Under the pieces are notes generated by a model that searched no databases, was not told where the DNA came from, and was given only the letters and a program-made list of their open reading frames with translations. A stretch of 64,000 bases of DNA from Adiantum capillus-veneris (Eukaryota > Streptophyta > Polypodiopsida > Polypodiales > Pteridaceae): assembly GCA_014529385.2 (NCBI GenBank), contig CM043971.1:93847840-93911839 (forward strand), written 5' to 3'. The position numbers and the translations under genes were made by a program. Below are positions 10,310-19,849 of the stretch, piece after piece (position 1 is the stretch's first letter; each line of letters begins with the position of its first letter).

Positions 10310-12184
10310 TTATTTAGGATGCTTCCACAAGTAACCATCCCTTAAAAAGTACCCATATGCTTTCCAGCGTATCCTCTTGAATTCTTGTTCAGACCAATCA
10401 TCCTGTTTTGTTAGAGTACTCAAGTACCTTCCAATAGAAAGCCAATCACCTTCATAAAGATCTTTCAAGAACAATTCAAGTGAATTAGTCATGCAGACAT
10501 TGTTACCTTTGACATGAGAGATAGAATAGAATTTTGTGCCTACATCATCTCCCTCATCAATCATTTGTGACTCATCTTCATACCTTGCCCTTGATAGCAT
10601 ATCTGCCACTGTATTGTCTTTACCTGCAATGTGCTTAAACTCGGGATTTAAGGACTTAATGTAGGCAATCCACCGCAACATAGCAATGTCTGGTGTTGAG
10701 CAGCTTGTAATCATCCCAAGAAGTGGTAGACAATCTGTTTCTACAACCACACATGCACCAATTAGGTACTCTTTCCCACTTTTCAAGGCTGTAACCATAC
10801 CCCATAACTCTCTCTTTATCTGTGGATAGTTTCTTTGGCGAGCACTTAGTACCTTTGCTCCAAATCTTACCACATACCTGTGTCCTTCTTTGTCATCTTG
10901 CCCTATTGCCCATCCAATCCCTGTAGGACTGGTATCTACTGTCACAATCACTGGCCTTTGACACTCATAGTCTACCTTTCTCAAAGTCGTTGCTGACTGG
11001 AGTAACTCCTTTAGCTTTTTCATGGATTTTACATGTGCTTCTGTCCATTTAAACTTTTGATTCTTTCTAAGCAGCTGATAAAGAGGATCAGCTACATGTG
11101 CATAATGTGGAATCCAAATAACATAGAAGACACATGCTCCCAGAAACCTTCTAACCTCAGTGATGCTAGTGCATGTTTCTTTCATTCTTTGGATGGCATC
11201 TACCTTTGATGGACAAGGTTTACTACCATATGGCCCGCACATGTGCCCCACAATGAGCACTTCTTTGACACCAAACATAGACTTTTTTCCTGACAATGTA
11301 AGATTCACTTCTTCCAACCTATACAAAATTTTATCACAATCATTTATGTGATTTACCACAAACCTGCGACATCCCTTGAGATCCAAAGCTTCATCTTTGT
11401 CACTTTCTTCACATCCTTTGATAGGCAAATCATCAATGAAAGGCATTGTGATTTGAGGAATAAAGTCACGTAATACCTTATTCATCCCATTCATCATATG
11501 TGCAACCGAGTTGGTTGCTCCTTGTGGCAAGGTACACATCCTTACCAAACCCAAAGGTGTCCTCATGGTTGTTAAGTCTCTGCTTTTGTTTGCAAGCTGA
11601 AATTGATCATACCCTGAGTAGAGATCCCCCATTGAGTAGATTGCCCTCCCTGCAAACGCCTCTGCAAATTCATCCACAATTGGACCTATTCCTACATTTC
11701 TAATTGTCACCTTGTTCACTGGTTGCATATCTTGGATGAAGCGTAGAGAACCATTCTTCTTTGGAACTGTGAACCACCTGTTTGAGTATGGAGCACAAGA
11801 AGGCTCCAAGATTCCCATTTTGATTTTCTCATTCAGTAGCTCTACTAACTTTGGCAAATGAGCCTTTGGAACCGGAATAGGCCGCAGATTCCAAGGCATA
11901 TGAGGTATTGTGAAAATTACCATAGGAGCTACAATATAAGGATCAACACATCCTATCTCATGTGGCTCAAATGCAAAAGCCTTACCATGCTTTGAAAGCA
12001 TTTCTTTGAAGCACTTTGTCTCCTCCTTTGTTAGAAACTCCTCGCAACCAATCTGCAACTCTTGAAAGGACTCCTTTGTGAAGGTATGCCCGATCTTTTT
12101 AGGATTCCGCAAACTTGGTTGTAAAGAAGCATGTTCAATCTTTTCCTTGTTGTTGGGTGGTAAGGGTGAAGCTACTGGTTTCAC
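10310..12184 (-). CDS. element A reverse transcriptase-RNase H (pol)
   Basis: The 624-residue frame encodes the enzyme that copies element RNA into DNA. RT blocks are visible in order: PKKNGSLRFIQD, MGDLYSGYDQFQL, LPQGATNS and the catalytic FIDD box near residue 250, in place of the usual YxDD. RNase H follows with VTVDTSP (near 415), KRELWGM and ETDCLPLL, ending VADMLSRAR. An in-frame TAA near 12224 separates it from the upstream linker, and another at 10307 from integrase. DLYSGYD, FIDD and IKGC resemble the Ty3 lineage I know from basidiomycetes. The listed start is only the first Met after the internal stop; the natural protein is a polyprotein. Confidence 0.92.
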   Translation of the reverse strand: MKPVASPLPPNNKEKIEHASLQPSLRNPKKIGHTFTKESFQELQIGCEEFLTKEETKCFKEMLSKHGKAFAFEPHEIGCVDPYIVAPMVIFTIPHMPWNLRPIPVPKAHLPKLVELLNEKIKMGILEPSCAPYSNRWFTVPKKNGSLRFIQDMQPVNKVTIRNVGIGPIVDEFAEAFAGRAIYSMGDLYSGYDQFQLANKSRDLTTMRTPLGLVRMCTLPQGATNSVAHMMNGMNKVLRDFIPQITMPFIDDLPIKGCEESDKDEALDLKGCRRFVVNHINDCDKILYRLEEVNLTLSGKKSMFGVKEVLIVGHMCGPYGSKPCPSKVDAIQRMKETCTSITEVRRFLGACVFYVIWIPHYAHVADPLYQLLRKNQKFKWTEAHVKSMKKLKELLQSATTLRKVDYECQRPVIVTVDTSPTGIGWAIGQDDKEGHRYVVRFGAKVLSARQRNYPQIKRELWGMVTALKSGKEYLIGACVVVETDCLPLLGMITSCSTPDIAMLRWIAYIKSLNPEFKHIAGKDNTVADMLSRARYEDESQMIDEGDDVGTKFYSISHVKGNNVCMTNSLELFLKDLYEGDWLSIGRYLSTLTKQDDWSEQEFKRIRWKAYGYFLRDGYLWKHPK

Positions 12185-12223
12185 CTTCTTCGCTACACTC
12201 TTGTATTTAGTTTCAACATGGAC

Positions 12224-12594
12224 TTATGGGCCAACTGTTTGGCTTTCTTTAAAGGCTTCTATTACTTGATACATTTCCATAGAGCAAACTTCCACAACTT
12301 CATTTTCAAGATGCAAACTAGACCTCATTATAGTATCAAGCTCACCCATAGTATCTACAAAAGAAACTTGTTCACACAAACCCAAAACATTTTCAGTAGG
12401 CTTTAGCAACCCACTCTTTTTCATGCCTATTTGTACATTATGCACATATTGCCTCTCATATCTCTTCAAATCTTCAATTTTTGTAAAACATACTGATCCA
12501 TTCCTTGTTACCAAGGAGCTCATCGAGAAATTTTCACCTATTTTTGGATCAAGCGAGACCCTTTTTCTTTCTGTACCACTGCAATCCCTCTTTA
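12224..12594 (-). pseudogene. element A pol linker between protease and RT
   Basis: In the RT frame, coding sequence continues upstream of the TAA at 12224 through IEDLKRYERQYVHNVQ back to about 12594, where the frame changes to that of the protease ORF. It is the spacer of the polyprotein, with no catalytic motif. The frame change fits loss of a single base near 12595, because both sides read smoothly. The Met at 12523 is not a real start. Confidence 0.75.
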
Positions 12595-13239
12595 CAATGG
12601 TACTTGGCCAAAACCCATCATTTCTCTATGATCATGAAACTCTTTGCTTACCTTTGGTAGAGGATGTTCTCTGAGGTTGTCACGATTTCTTTCATGGTTT
12701 ACACAGACTGTGAGAAATTGGACAGCTCGTTTACCATCTTTGCTACGTATTCTAGCATATGCTGAACCATCGTCCATTACCTTTGTTTCCATTCGAACTC
12801 CCACAATGTAGGGTTGTCCAAGGATGAGATGATATGACGATGTATCATGTACAAAGAAGTTTTGGTCAATCTTTACATCACCTATTGTTACCTTCACACC
12901 TGGACATGCTGCATACAATTCACCGGATGAATTGTTTGCCACTTTTACCATCCAGCCATGATCTGTGTCCATCGGCCATTTGCACTTGTTGTAGAGACTC
13001 TTTGACATTATGTTTATTTCTGAACCATGGTCAATCAAGGCAACAAATGGCTCTTCAAGATCACCTACCTTGACCAAAGTTTCTGTAGTAGCCCTTGCCC
13101 AATGACTTCGTGAATAGTAACTCCTAGGAATATCTTCAACTTCTTTATCATCATTTGAGAAATACACTTGCTTCACTCTCCCACTAGATTGGTAGCATCC
13201 TACCACAGCTCCTTCATTCTCCTTATTTTGCAGTTGCAT
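12592..13239 (-). CDS. element A retropepsin-type protease
   Basis: This 215-residue frame has the aspartic protease core ALIDHGSEIN near residue 70 and the hydrophobic HLILGQPYI near residue 140, the usual order in Ty3 proteases. The family normally has D-S/T-G at the active site; here it is D-H-G. That could be a lineage trait or an inactivating change. The frame overlaps the end of gag by 40 bp in the -1 frame, so expression probably relies on -1 frameshifting. The downstream end is a frameshift, not a natural terminus. Confidence 0.85.
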   Translation of the reverse strand: MQLQNKENEGAVVGCYQSSGRVKQVYFSNDDKEVEDIPRSYYSRSHWARATTETLVKVGDLEEPFVALIDHGSEINIMSKSLYNKCKWPMDTDHGWMVKVANNSSGELYAACPGVKVTIGDVKIDQNFFVHDTSSYHLILGQPYIVGVRMETKVMDDGSAYARIRSKDGKRAVQFLTVCVNHERNRDNLREHPLPKVSKEFHDHREMMGFGQVPL

Positions 13240-14978
13240 CCCTTGTGTCTTTGAGGTTTCCCTTCAACCTGTGGACGAGAAACTTCAGCAAGGGTTTGCC
13301 TCTTTCTCTTTATGATGTCAATGATCTCCTCATGGAATTCACGCTTTGCAATGCCAAGAACTTCTCCCAGAGTAAACTCAATCTTGCTATTCAAGATCCT
13401 TTCCTCCAAGACTTTCTTTAAATCTGTAGCAACCTCAATATCAGATTGTAGTTTATAAGTTGGGCCTTTTGTCTTACCTTTCGTTGGCTCTTTCTTCTTT
13501 CCTGTTGTAGACTCCTCCATGAGTACTTCAGGTGGAGATGCTCCTTGTGTTGAGGGTGTTTGAGAAGGCATTGAGTCGCTTCTTCCCCCACTTCTAGAAG
13601 CTCTTTTTGATGGTCCTTCATCAGCATTCTCACGTCTGCGCTTCTCTTCTACAATTGCCTCATTTTGTTGGCATTTTGTAATGTAGGCATGCACTGACAA
13701 TGAGTCCACTGGATCATTCCATCCTGTTTCTAGACGTATGCAATCACCTACTTCATGTAGAATCTCTTTTGTAAGCTTTCCCTTTTTAGCTAATTGCATG
13801 ACATTTGGCCAAATTTGACCATGATGGTCACTCACCTCTTCATCACAAAAATGTTCAATTTTTACTCCATAAGTAGCTGCCTCAACTGAAGAGGTGGCAT
13901 GCTTGGTTGCCATATCTTCAACTAAGGTTTGCATTCCCCCCTTCCCAAAGTTAGTTCTCAAGGGTAGACTTGTCTCTCTTAAGTGGATTTTACCATCCTT
14001 AAAAAAGACAACATCTTTTGACAAAGCATCACTAAAATCATCACAATCCCTTCTTACATGGTCTGTACTATCACACCAAATACATCTATTAACAAACCCT
14101 TCTTTGGGCTGTTGTCTTTGCCTAGGAAGTGGCCCTGATGGTTGGCCTTTTTCTTCAAGCTTTGCAAACATCACCTTCAAGTCACGCATTCCCTTCACAA
14201 GCTCATCTAGCATGGACTCATCAAACTTAGGAGCGATAAAAGTAGGCTTTACCATTTTGTCAGAAGTTGAGGTGGAAGGACTTGTAGTGTTTACTACCAT
14301 CTTGTCCCTTCTTCTTTGTTGTTTGGCAAGCAGTGAGACAGCACCTTCAACCTCATTCCAATCGGTCTTTAGTCCTTTCTCAGCATCTTTATCTTCAAGA
14401 AGAAGCTCCAAATTTTCTTGAAACTCTTTACCTGCAGCTTGTAAGAAAAGATCTGTCTTCTCTGCATCTAGTGTGGCCCTTTCTGTCCTTGTGAGTTGTA
14501 CATAGCGCCGCTCAAATTCCCTAAGTAGTTCTGTTATTGATAGTCCTTGCTTTGGCTTGACTACCCATTCTAAGAATGTCCTTTTGGTCACTCTCTCAAA
14601 GTCCTCCATGAAATATTCCTCCTTTAAAGCTACTTTGAGTTCTTCCCAATTTCTCCCATGCCCATCTTTAATTGCCCTAACATGCTCCCTAATTTCTGGA
14701 GCAACAACTAGCTCAAAGCTTTGAATCATCTCACCTTCTGACACGCGATGCAGCTCCATCTCCTTCACATACTCGCGTAAGTACTTGGTTACATCTTTGC
14801 CATTGAACTGATCCATTCTGTTGACGACCGCTTGTATGGCCTTCATTGCTGAAATCTCCCTTCTTTCAGTAGCATGTTGTTGTTGCATGAACATTGAAAA
14901 TGCTTGAAACATTTGCATTGTTGCTGGGTCAAAATGCATACCCTGTTGCTCAACATGATCACCCATGGTTACCCACAA
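13200..14978 (-). CDS. element A Gag (capsid/nucleocapsid)
   Basis: The 592-residue frame encodes the structural protein that packages element RNA. A retrotransposon-gag-like helical region covers about residues 50-230 (DVTKYLREYVKEMEL, FLEWVVKPKQGLSI). A single zinc knuckle CIWCDSTDHVRRDC (C-X2-C-X4-H-X4-C) lies at residues 299-312. The C-terminal third is polar and Ser/Lys-rich. The frame is unbroken, unlike pol. The first Met lies only about 18 bp after the PBS; the next Met, four codons later, is an equally likely start. Confidence 0.9.
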   Translation of the reverse strand: MWVTMGDHVEQQGMHFDPATMQMFQAFSMFMQQQHATERREISAMKAIQAVVNRMDQFNGKDVTKYLREYVKEMELHRVSEGEMIQSFELVVAPEIREHVRAIKDGHGRNWEELKVALKEEYFMEDFERVTKRTFLEWVVKPKQGLSITELLREFERRYVQLTRTERATLDAEKTDLFLQAAGKEFQENLELLLEDKDAEKGLKTDWNEVEGAVSLLAKQQRRRDKMVVNTTSPSTSTSDKMVKPTFIAPKFDESMLDELVKGMRDLKVMFAKLEEKGQPSGPLPRQRQQPKEGFVNRCIWCDSTDHVRRDCDDFSDALSKDVVFFKDGKIHLRETSLPLRTNFGKGGMQTLVEDMATKHATSSVEAATYGVKIEHFCDEEVSDHHGQIWPNVMQLAKKGKLTKEILHEVGDCIRLETGWNDPVDSLSVHAYITKCQQNEAIVEEKRRRENADEGPSKRASRSGGRSDSMPSQTPSTQGASPPEVLMEESTTGKKKEPTKGKTKGPTYKLQSDIEVATDLKKVLEERILNSKIEFTLGEVLGIAKREFHEEIIDIIKRKRQTLAEVSRPQVEGKPQRHKGCNCKIRRMKELW

Positions 14979-14995
14979 ACTCTCACCCTAGCAGA

Positions 14996-15013
14996 TTCGC
15001 GTTGGGTTCACCA
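14996..15013 (-). promoter_or_regulatory. element A primer binding site
   Basis: On the minus strand, six bases after the 5' LTR end (...CTCGACA), the sequence TGGTGAACCCAACGCGAA begins with TGG, the complement of a tRNA 3' CCA end. I cannot name the tRNA with confidence. The gag ATG follows about 18 bp downstream, an unusually short leader. Confidence 0.7.
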
Positions 15014-15019
15014 AAAATA

Positions 15020-17112
15020 TGTCGAGAAATTTGCGGTCTTGCCAGGAAAGCACCAGGCTTATGGCTGTGAGAGTTTGTGAGAGAACTCAGTAAAAACTAT
15101 ATGAAGGAGTTAAACCATAGATGCCATGAAGATTAGGGTTTGGAAAGAAGTGCAATCAAAGAAGACTCACTCTTTCTCTCTTGCATTCACACACACAAAG
15201 AAAGAACGCAAAAGAGAATGTCAAAACAATACGAAGATGGAAACATCAAGGTTATGGTCATATCGTATCATGGGTAATATGAAAGGGTTAATGGATGAGT
15301 TAATGGCATTCAATCTTGGCTGACCAAATAGGCTACGAATTGTTCTTTGGAATTGTAGTTTTGTGCTTACCATAATATATATATTTTGTCTAGTGATTGG
15401 GATTAATTGTGTGTACAAATCCTCTTGGTTCATAGCAAGATAACTACGCTTACATCAAAAGAAAAATTATAGTCTATGAGAGGTAGTATGATGGGATCCG
15501 GTGATAGAAGTATTTCATTGAGCCTTTCAGGGCCAAAGAGAAACACTATACGTTGCTGAAAGTGTATTTTACGATTAATCCATACGTTAATTCTAACAGA
15601 TTGTACAGAGTGAAAGCGATAGAAATGATCATCATGTGGGTTATTCATCTAGGATAGTATGTGAGAAATGTAGATATGAGAGAAGTGAAGAGATGAGAAT
15701 TTTCCCTCCCAAGCCCTATTCTTGCCCGTAGACAATAAGGATACTGCGGGGAGAGATGTACCTGTAGCAAAGAGAACCTAAAATTTGTAGAGAGGATGAA
15801 TTACTAAGAGTGAGAGAGATAGATTTGGTTAAGGAGATGAGATTAGATACATATATATGTATATGTTGGATTAGAGATGAAAATGAAAACAACAAGAAAT
15901 CAAGAAAACATCAATGTAGAACACATCTTACTTGACAAACCCTTTGGCACCATTATTGATGGAGAGAGAAGAAGAGTGGATAATTCCACTTTGATTGATA
16001 CACCAAGTGCAAGACCTTTTTTGATTAGAGTTGATCTTCCAAGGTTAGCTTATTGCAAGAATGGCTAGTCTCCCTCTAGGAGAAAGTGTAGGCTTGGGCT
16101 TATGTTAATGGCTAAGTACAATTAGGCATTACTACTCACTCCCTCAAGAATTCCTTTCATCAATGACTTGAATGCTTGAGTTGTTTCCAAGGAAGAAGAG
16201 GTCCCCTTTTATAGGTGAAGGGAACCCACAAGGGTTTACACAAGAAGAGAGGAGCCAGTGTGAACAGGATTTGGAAAAGTTGGAAATGAGCTGTCCTTGC
16301 ATGATGTGGGCAGACTGGGGTCCAGTATTTTGATCATATCTCCTCAACCGTTGCTCCAAATAAAAAAGTAAAAATATGGGCAAAAACTTCAGCTCATTAG
16401 CTACGATTTTCATTTTAAAATCGTTTTCCAATTCGGATTGGACCCTTGTGTAAAAAATTCATCAAAATAGGGTCCATTTATGGCAGCAAAAGTCTTCATG
16501 TGGTCTCCTTAGCCTAAACTTTCATTTAATTCCAAAGGACACCTCATGCCATATGAAAGCATGACATTGCTCCTTGACAAAGTTTTATAATCATGCTTGC
16601 AATAATGCATTAAAATAAGTGTATCTTTGAAATCATGCCACCTAGTGTCCCACTAGGATTTGATTCTCTCCTAGTAGCTATTTAAAAAGAAATATAAGAA
16701 AAGTATAAAAAATACATAGAATATATATATATTGGAGTTTACCCTAGATATAGGATCTAACTAGGGTGTGAGATGATAATGAAATAGTAGAAATAAAGAA
16801 TCAATGCTTTTTGCCCCAAGTTAAAGAGGCGGAGCTATTGATGCTTTTCCCATAGTATTTTCTGATGGTAAAGTAAGGATATGTTACCCTTGAGAAAAAT
16901 AATAGGATGAGATAGAAGGCTTATTATTATACTTAAATATGCATATGTACACTATAGGAAATATAATTATGTATCTAAAAAAATACAAGATAGATCTTGT
17001 AGCATGCGTTCCCACTATGTACGTGTCACAGCACGACATCCACCCCCTCTAAACCTGCACATCCTCCGGTATGTGCCACATTGTCTATTTGTAAGATTAG
17101 ACCTCTTGTACA
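15020..17112 (-). repeat. element A 5' LTR
   Basis: It is the upstream LTR of the minus-strand element, the same length as the 3' LTR. Differences counted by eye are about 30 and almost all transitions, consistent with deamination of methylated cytosines after insertion. The element promoter should lie here; a TATA-like tatatatat stretch is present near 16720. Confidence 0.93.
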
Positions 17113-17143
17113 TCTTCCTTGTCTTATTCTTATTCTTGCCATT

Positions 17144-17544
17144 GGTTAGTTTTCCCAGGACACTAAGTGACACATAACATTAAAGAGGGGGGGGTAAGGG
17201 GATCGACGGCGCGGAAGTGGATGCGGGGAGCCCGAGGCAAATTAAACCCGGACGCGCGGCAAGTCAACACGAAAAAGAACCCGAGCAGCGACTCGATTTG
17301 AACCCAGGGCCTCGTCGCCCAGATTGTGATGCATGGGGTAACCATCCCACCCGCGCGCACATGTTGTCCGGGTTTAATCTGTGGCCGGGTTTAGTCTGTG
17401 GCCGGGTTTAGTTTTTAAGTGACCATCTACGGCTGCAACCTCTCCGATTTTCGTGCGCGCACTTCTCTGCCCTCGATCCCCTTACCCCCCCCCCCCCCCC
17501 CCCTCATTAATACTATGTGTTATTTAGTCCTGAGGTTAGTTTTC
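17144..17544. mobile_element. 379-bp TIR element (Mutator-like MITE) with 11-bp target duplication
   Basis: Identical GGTTAGTTTTC lies at 17144-17154 and 17534-17544. Between them the ends are imperfect inverted repeats of about 65 bp: caggac, then acacata, then a G run (8 G on the left, 18 C on the right), then taaggggatcga and its complement. A target duplication of 9-11 bp with long TIRs suggests a Mutator-like element; there is no transposase. The interior is GC-rich compared with its flanks and contains ccgggtttaa three times on the right and inverted on the left. A tRNA-like B box (gggttcaaatcgag on the minus strand) lies near 17290. Confidence 0.75.
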
Positions 17545-17981
17545 TATTTGGTCTTGTCTCTTCCATCATTCTGCTTGTTTGTTCTAAGGTTGATTGAGTC
17601 GATTTTCCTTTCCTTATGAAAAATAGGAAACAATTTTGAATCTTTTTGGCCTGCTAAAGGAGGCCTTAGTATTGGGTCAAGTTAGGCGTTCTTTAATGCA
17701 TGCCGTCCACGTGGACGTTTGTAAAGTCTTTCGTCGCGAGCTGTCCAGTACTGCGTTCAGCACGTCTGTGTCATTGAGAGAGAGAGAGAGAGAGAGAGCA
17801 CGTATGTTGCAGTTGCAGACTTGCAGTTGAGACGTTTGCAGCTGAGTTGTGACCTGCATTCAATACAGCGCACGCTTCAATTGTGGCACAGCGAGAGAGA
17901 GAGAGAGAGAGAGGACTTAAGATGCTTACGCATACTGTTTCGCTGCAAGTTTTTGATTTCTAAAATGCTTTCAACCTCACG

Positions 17982-18027
17982 TTTTGCTGCAGCAGTGTTA
18001 GGCAAAAATGTGTCTCAACTTAATACC
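17982..18027 (+). repeat. dispersed motif family, copy 1
   Basis: Contains gctgcagcagtgttagg followed by AAAATGTGTCTCAACTTAAT. The same order occurs at 19434-19487 and 19557-19614. Shorter versions of the second half occur at 19623-19656 and 21466-21499. Confidence 0.8.
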
Positions 18028-18624
18028 TTTGTCATTGGTGCAGATGCCGCCCTCTTAATCCCTGGCCTTGGGCCTCCTATCGTCCTGCCAAGCCCATGCT
18101 ACACGCACCGCTTTGCCCCTATACCTTCCCTCAAGCAGAGCCTAGTCCTTTACTGGGCCGCACACGCGCACACCACTGACAAAGCAACTGCTCAAACCTT
18201 TCCTCCCTCTTCCTTGGTGGAGTAAATTACCTTTTTACATGCGTAGCTGTTGATTCCTCCTCACAAACCTTACCTCTCACGAACCTCATGCCTTAGAATT
18301 ATGTGGCAAGCCCTTGCATGCCCACACATAGCCACGGCCTCCTGCTGCTAATGCCCGGTTGATACCTTTCCCTAGCAAATGATGCCAGCCCTACGTGGAG
18401 CAGATGAAGACGTTACTGCTGCAGATGGAGCCGCTGATGTGAAGCCTCTGCAAACCAACAACCATCACTGTAGTTAAAGTTGCTAGCACTTGTGACACCT
18501 TCCTGCAAAGCCTTCTGCAGACAATGTTGTTGCAAACCTTGTTGCAGCAAATCTGATCGCCTCCCTCATCGGAGATGCAAGGTACACCTGTCGAAGCTAG
18601 AAGCTTCATCCACGTGTTTGAGGG

Positions 18625-18936
18625 ATGGCAACTTAGAGAGAGGCAACGAGTGCAGTCAAAAGTGTGTGTGTATGGGATTGTACCCAACGTCACCATAGCT
18701 ATTGTGCTCATCATTGTGGTTGCATGGCGTTGCTCTCTATGGGATGAAACTGCCCCTACGTCAAAGTGCTATGCTCCTACTCGAAGGGAGCAAATGGTGA
18801 TGGATGGGAGTTTGTAGCTCTGGTCGGAGAGAGAAAGGTTGAGAAAGGTGTGTAGCATTACTACTGCATGGCATCTTAGAGAGAGGCAATGACTGCAATC
18901 AAAAGAGTGTGTGTATGGGCTCATACCCAACATCAC
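18625..18936 (+). repeat. duplicated 69-bp segment (18625-18693 and 18868-18936)
   Basis: Both copies read atggca/cttagagagaggcaa...gtgtgtgtatggg...acccaac.tcac with about 10 differences. They are direct repeats 243 bp apart with no recognised coding content. Confidence 0.75.
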
Positions 18937-19433
18937 TTGCTTCGTTAGCGGATCCTACTGCCCTCCCAACAAAGTATTATAAAATAAAAAACCTATCTTT
19001 ACATTATGAGAGAGAGAGAGAGAGAGAGAGAGAACCTGGGGCAGCCAGTCGTTGTAGGTCAACTAGCTGCACCAATGGAGAGAACCACCTAGCAACAGAA
19101 ATAACATTAGCTATCTACATATTGTGGCGAGAGAGAGCCAAATTGTAGAGTATCTAGCTCACCTTGCACGTCATAGGTTAGCAGCAGCAAACCTTTTTAC
19201 TCATCGATGCTTTTTTATCATGACGGCCAGGTGAGTTGAAGGGTTAGCATTTTCTTGTTTTCTTGCAAGTTGGCTCCTCAGATTTCCCCACCTAAATATG
19301 TGAGCCTCATCATTCATCAAGACTATAGAGTAGAATTTGAGCCGGAATGTGCTTTTGAAGACACATAGTAGCCTGAATTTGAGGCTCGTTCATAAAGAGT
19401 ATAGATGCCTTTTTTTATTTTGAAAATTTCACA

Positions 19434-19656
19434 CGTTTCGTTGCAGCAGTGTTAGGCAAAAATGTTTCTCAACTTAATACCATGCCATTTTTGAAAATGC
19501 TGTCAAGTGTCAACCTCAAAAGAGAGAAAGTGTTTCTAAAATGCTATCAATCTCATACATTTCGCTGCAGGCAGTGATAGGCAAAAATGTGTCTCAACTT
19601 AATACCATGCCGTCAGTGTTCCGGAAAAATGTGTCTCAGCTTAATTTCGTGCCGTC
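19434..19656 (+). repeat. dispersed motif family, copies 2 to 4
   Basis: Three copies at 19434-19487, 19557-19614 and 19623-19656. The conserved core is a G, four or five A, then TGTGTCTCA[A/G]CTTAAT, followed by [g/c]tgcc[g/a]t. Copies 3 and 4 are back to back. The family is unknown to me. Confidence 0.8.
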
Positions 19657-19673
19657 TTCAATTTCCAAAATTT

Positions 19674-19721
19674 CGGTTGAGCGCAAGGGGGAAAGGAGAA
19701 ATTCCCCCTTGCGCTCAACCG
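19674..19721. repeat. perfect 20-bp inverted repeat with 8-nt loop
   Basis: Left arm 19674-19693 (CGGTTGAGCGCAAGGGGGAA) is the exact reverse complement of 19702-19721; the loop is aggagaaa. The stem is half G+C-rich and very stable. It lies 18 bp after copy 4 of the dispersed motif. No Helitron CTRR end or transposon terminus follows directly. Confidence 0.9.
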
Positions 19722-19849
19722 GCAGGCCCTCGTGATCCCTCACCTTGTTTAGAAAATATACTATTGGAGAATAAATAAACTTGTCAATGATGCGTACGTT
19801 TTCTTGTTTTTTGTGCCAAACGGTTTTGCAAATCATGGATTTAATTGTA

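Larger units (their letters stand above)
6988..17112 (-). mobile_element. element A: nearly complete Ty3/gypsy LTR retrotransposon
   Basis: Two 2,093-bp LTRs (6988-9080 and 15020-17112, constant offset 8032) flank a minus-strand gag, protease, RT, RNase H and integrase. The order PR-RT-RH-IN defines Ty3/gypsy. Roughly 30 LTR differences by eye (about 1.4%), mostly transitions and no net indel, indicate a fairly recent insertion. Pol has one frameshift (about 12595) and two in-frame stops (about 12224 and 10307), so this copy is probably non-autonomous. I see no chromodomain. No 5-bp target duplication is obvious: the left flank is a (GT)(GC) run and the right flank is tcttc. RT and IN motifs look like the Ty3 lineage common in basidiomycete fungi. 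Confidence 0.93.
17545..19848. other. non-coding, short (GA)n tracts and dispersed repeats
   Basis: Short (GA)n tracts lie at 17776-17798, 17893-17913 and 19008-19032. No protein-coding domain is visible; open frames here run through GA repeats or are random. Repeated short motifs and a hairpin are listed separately. Confidence 0.6.
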
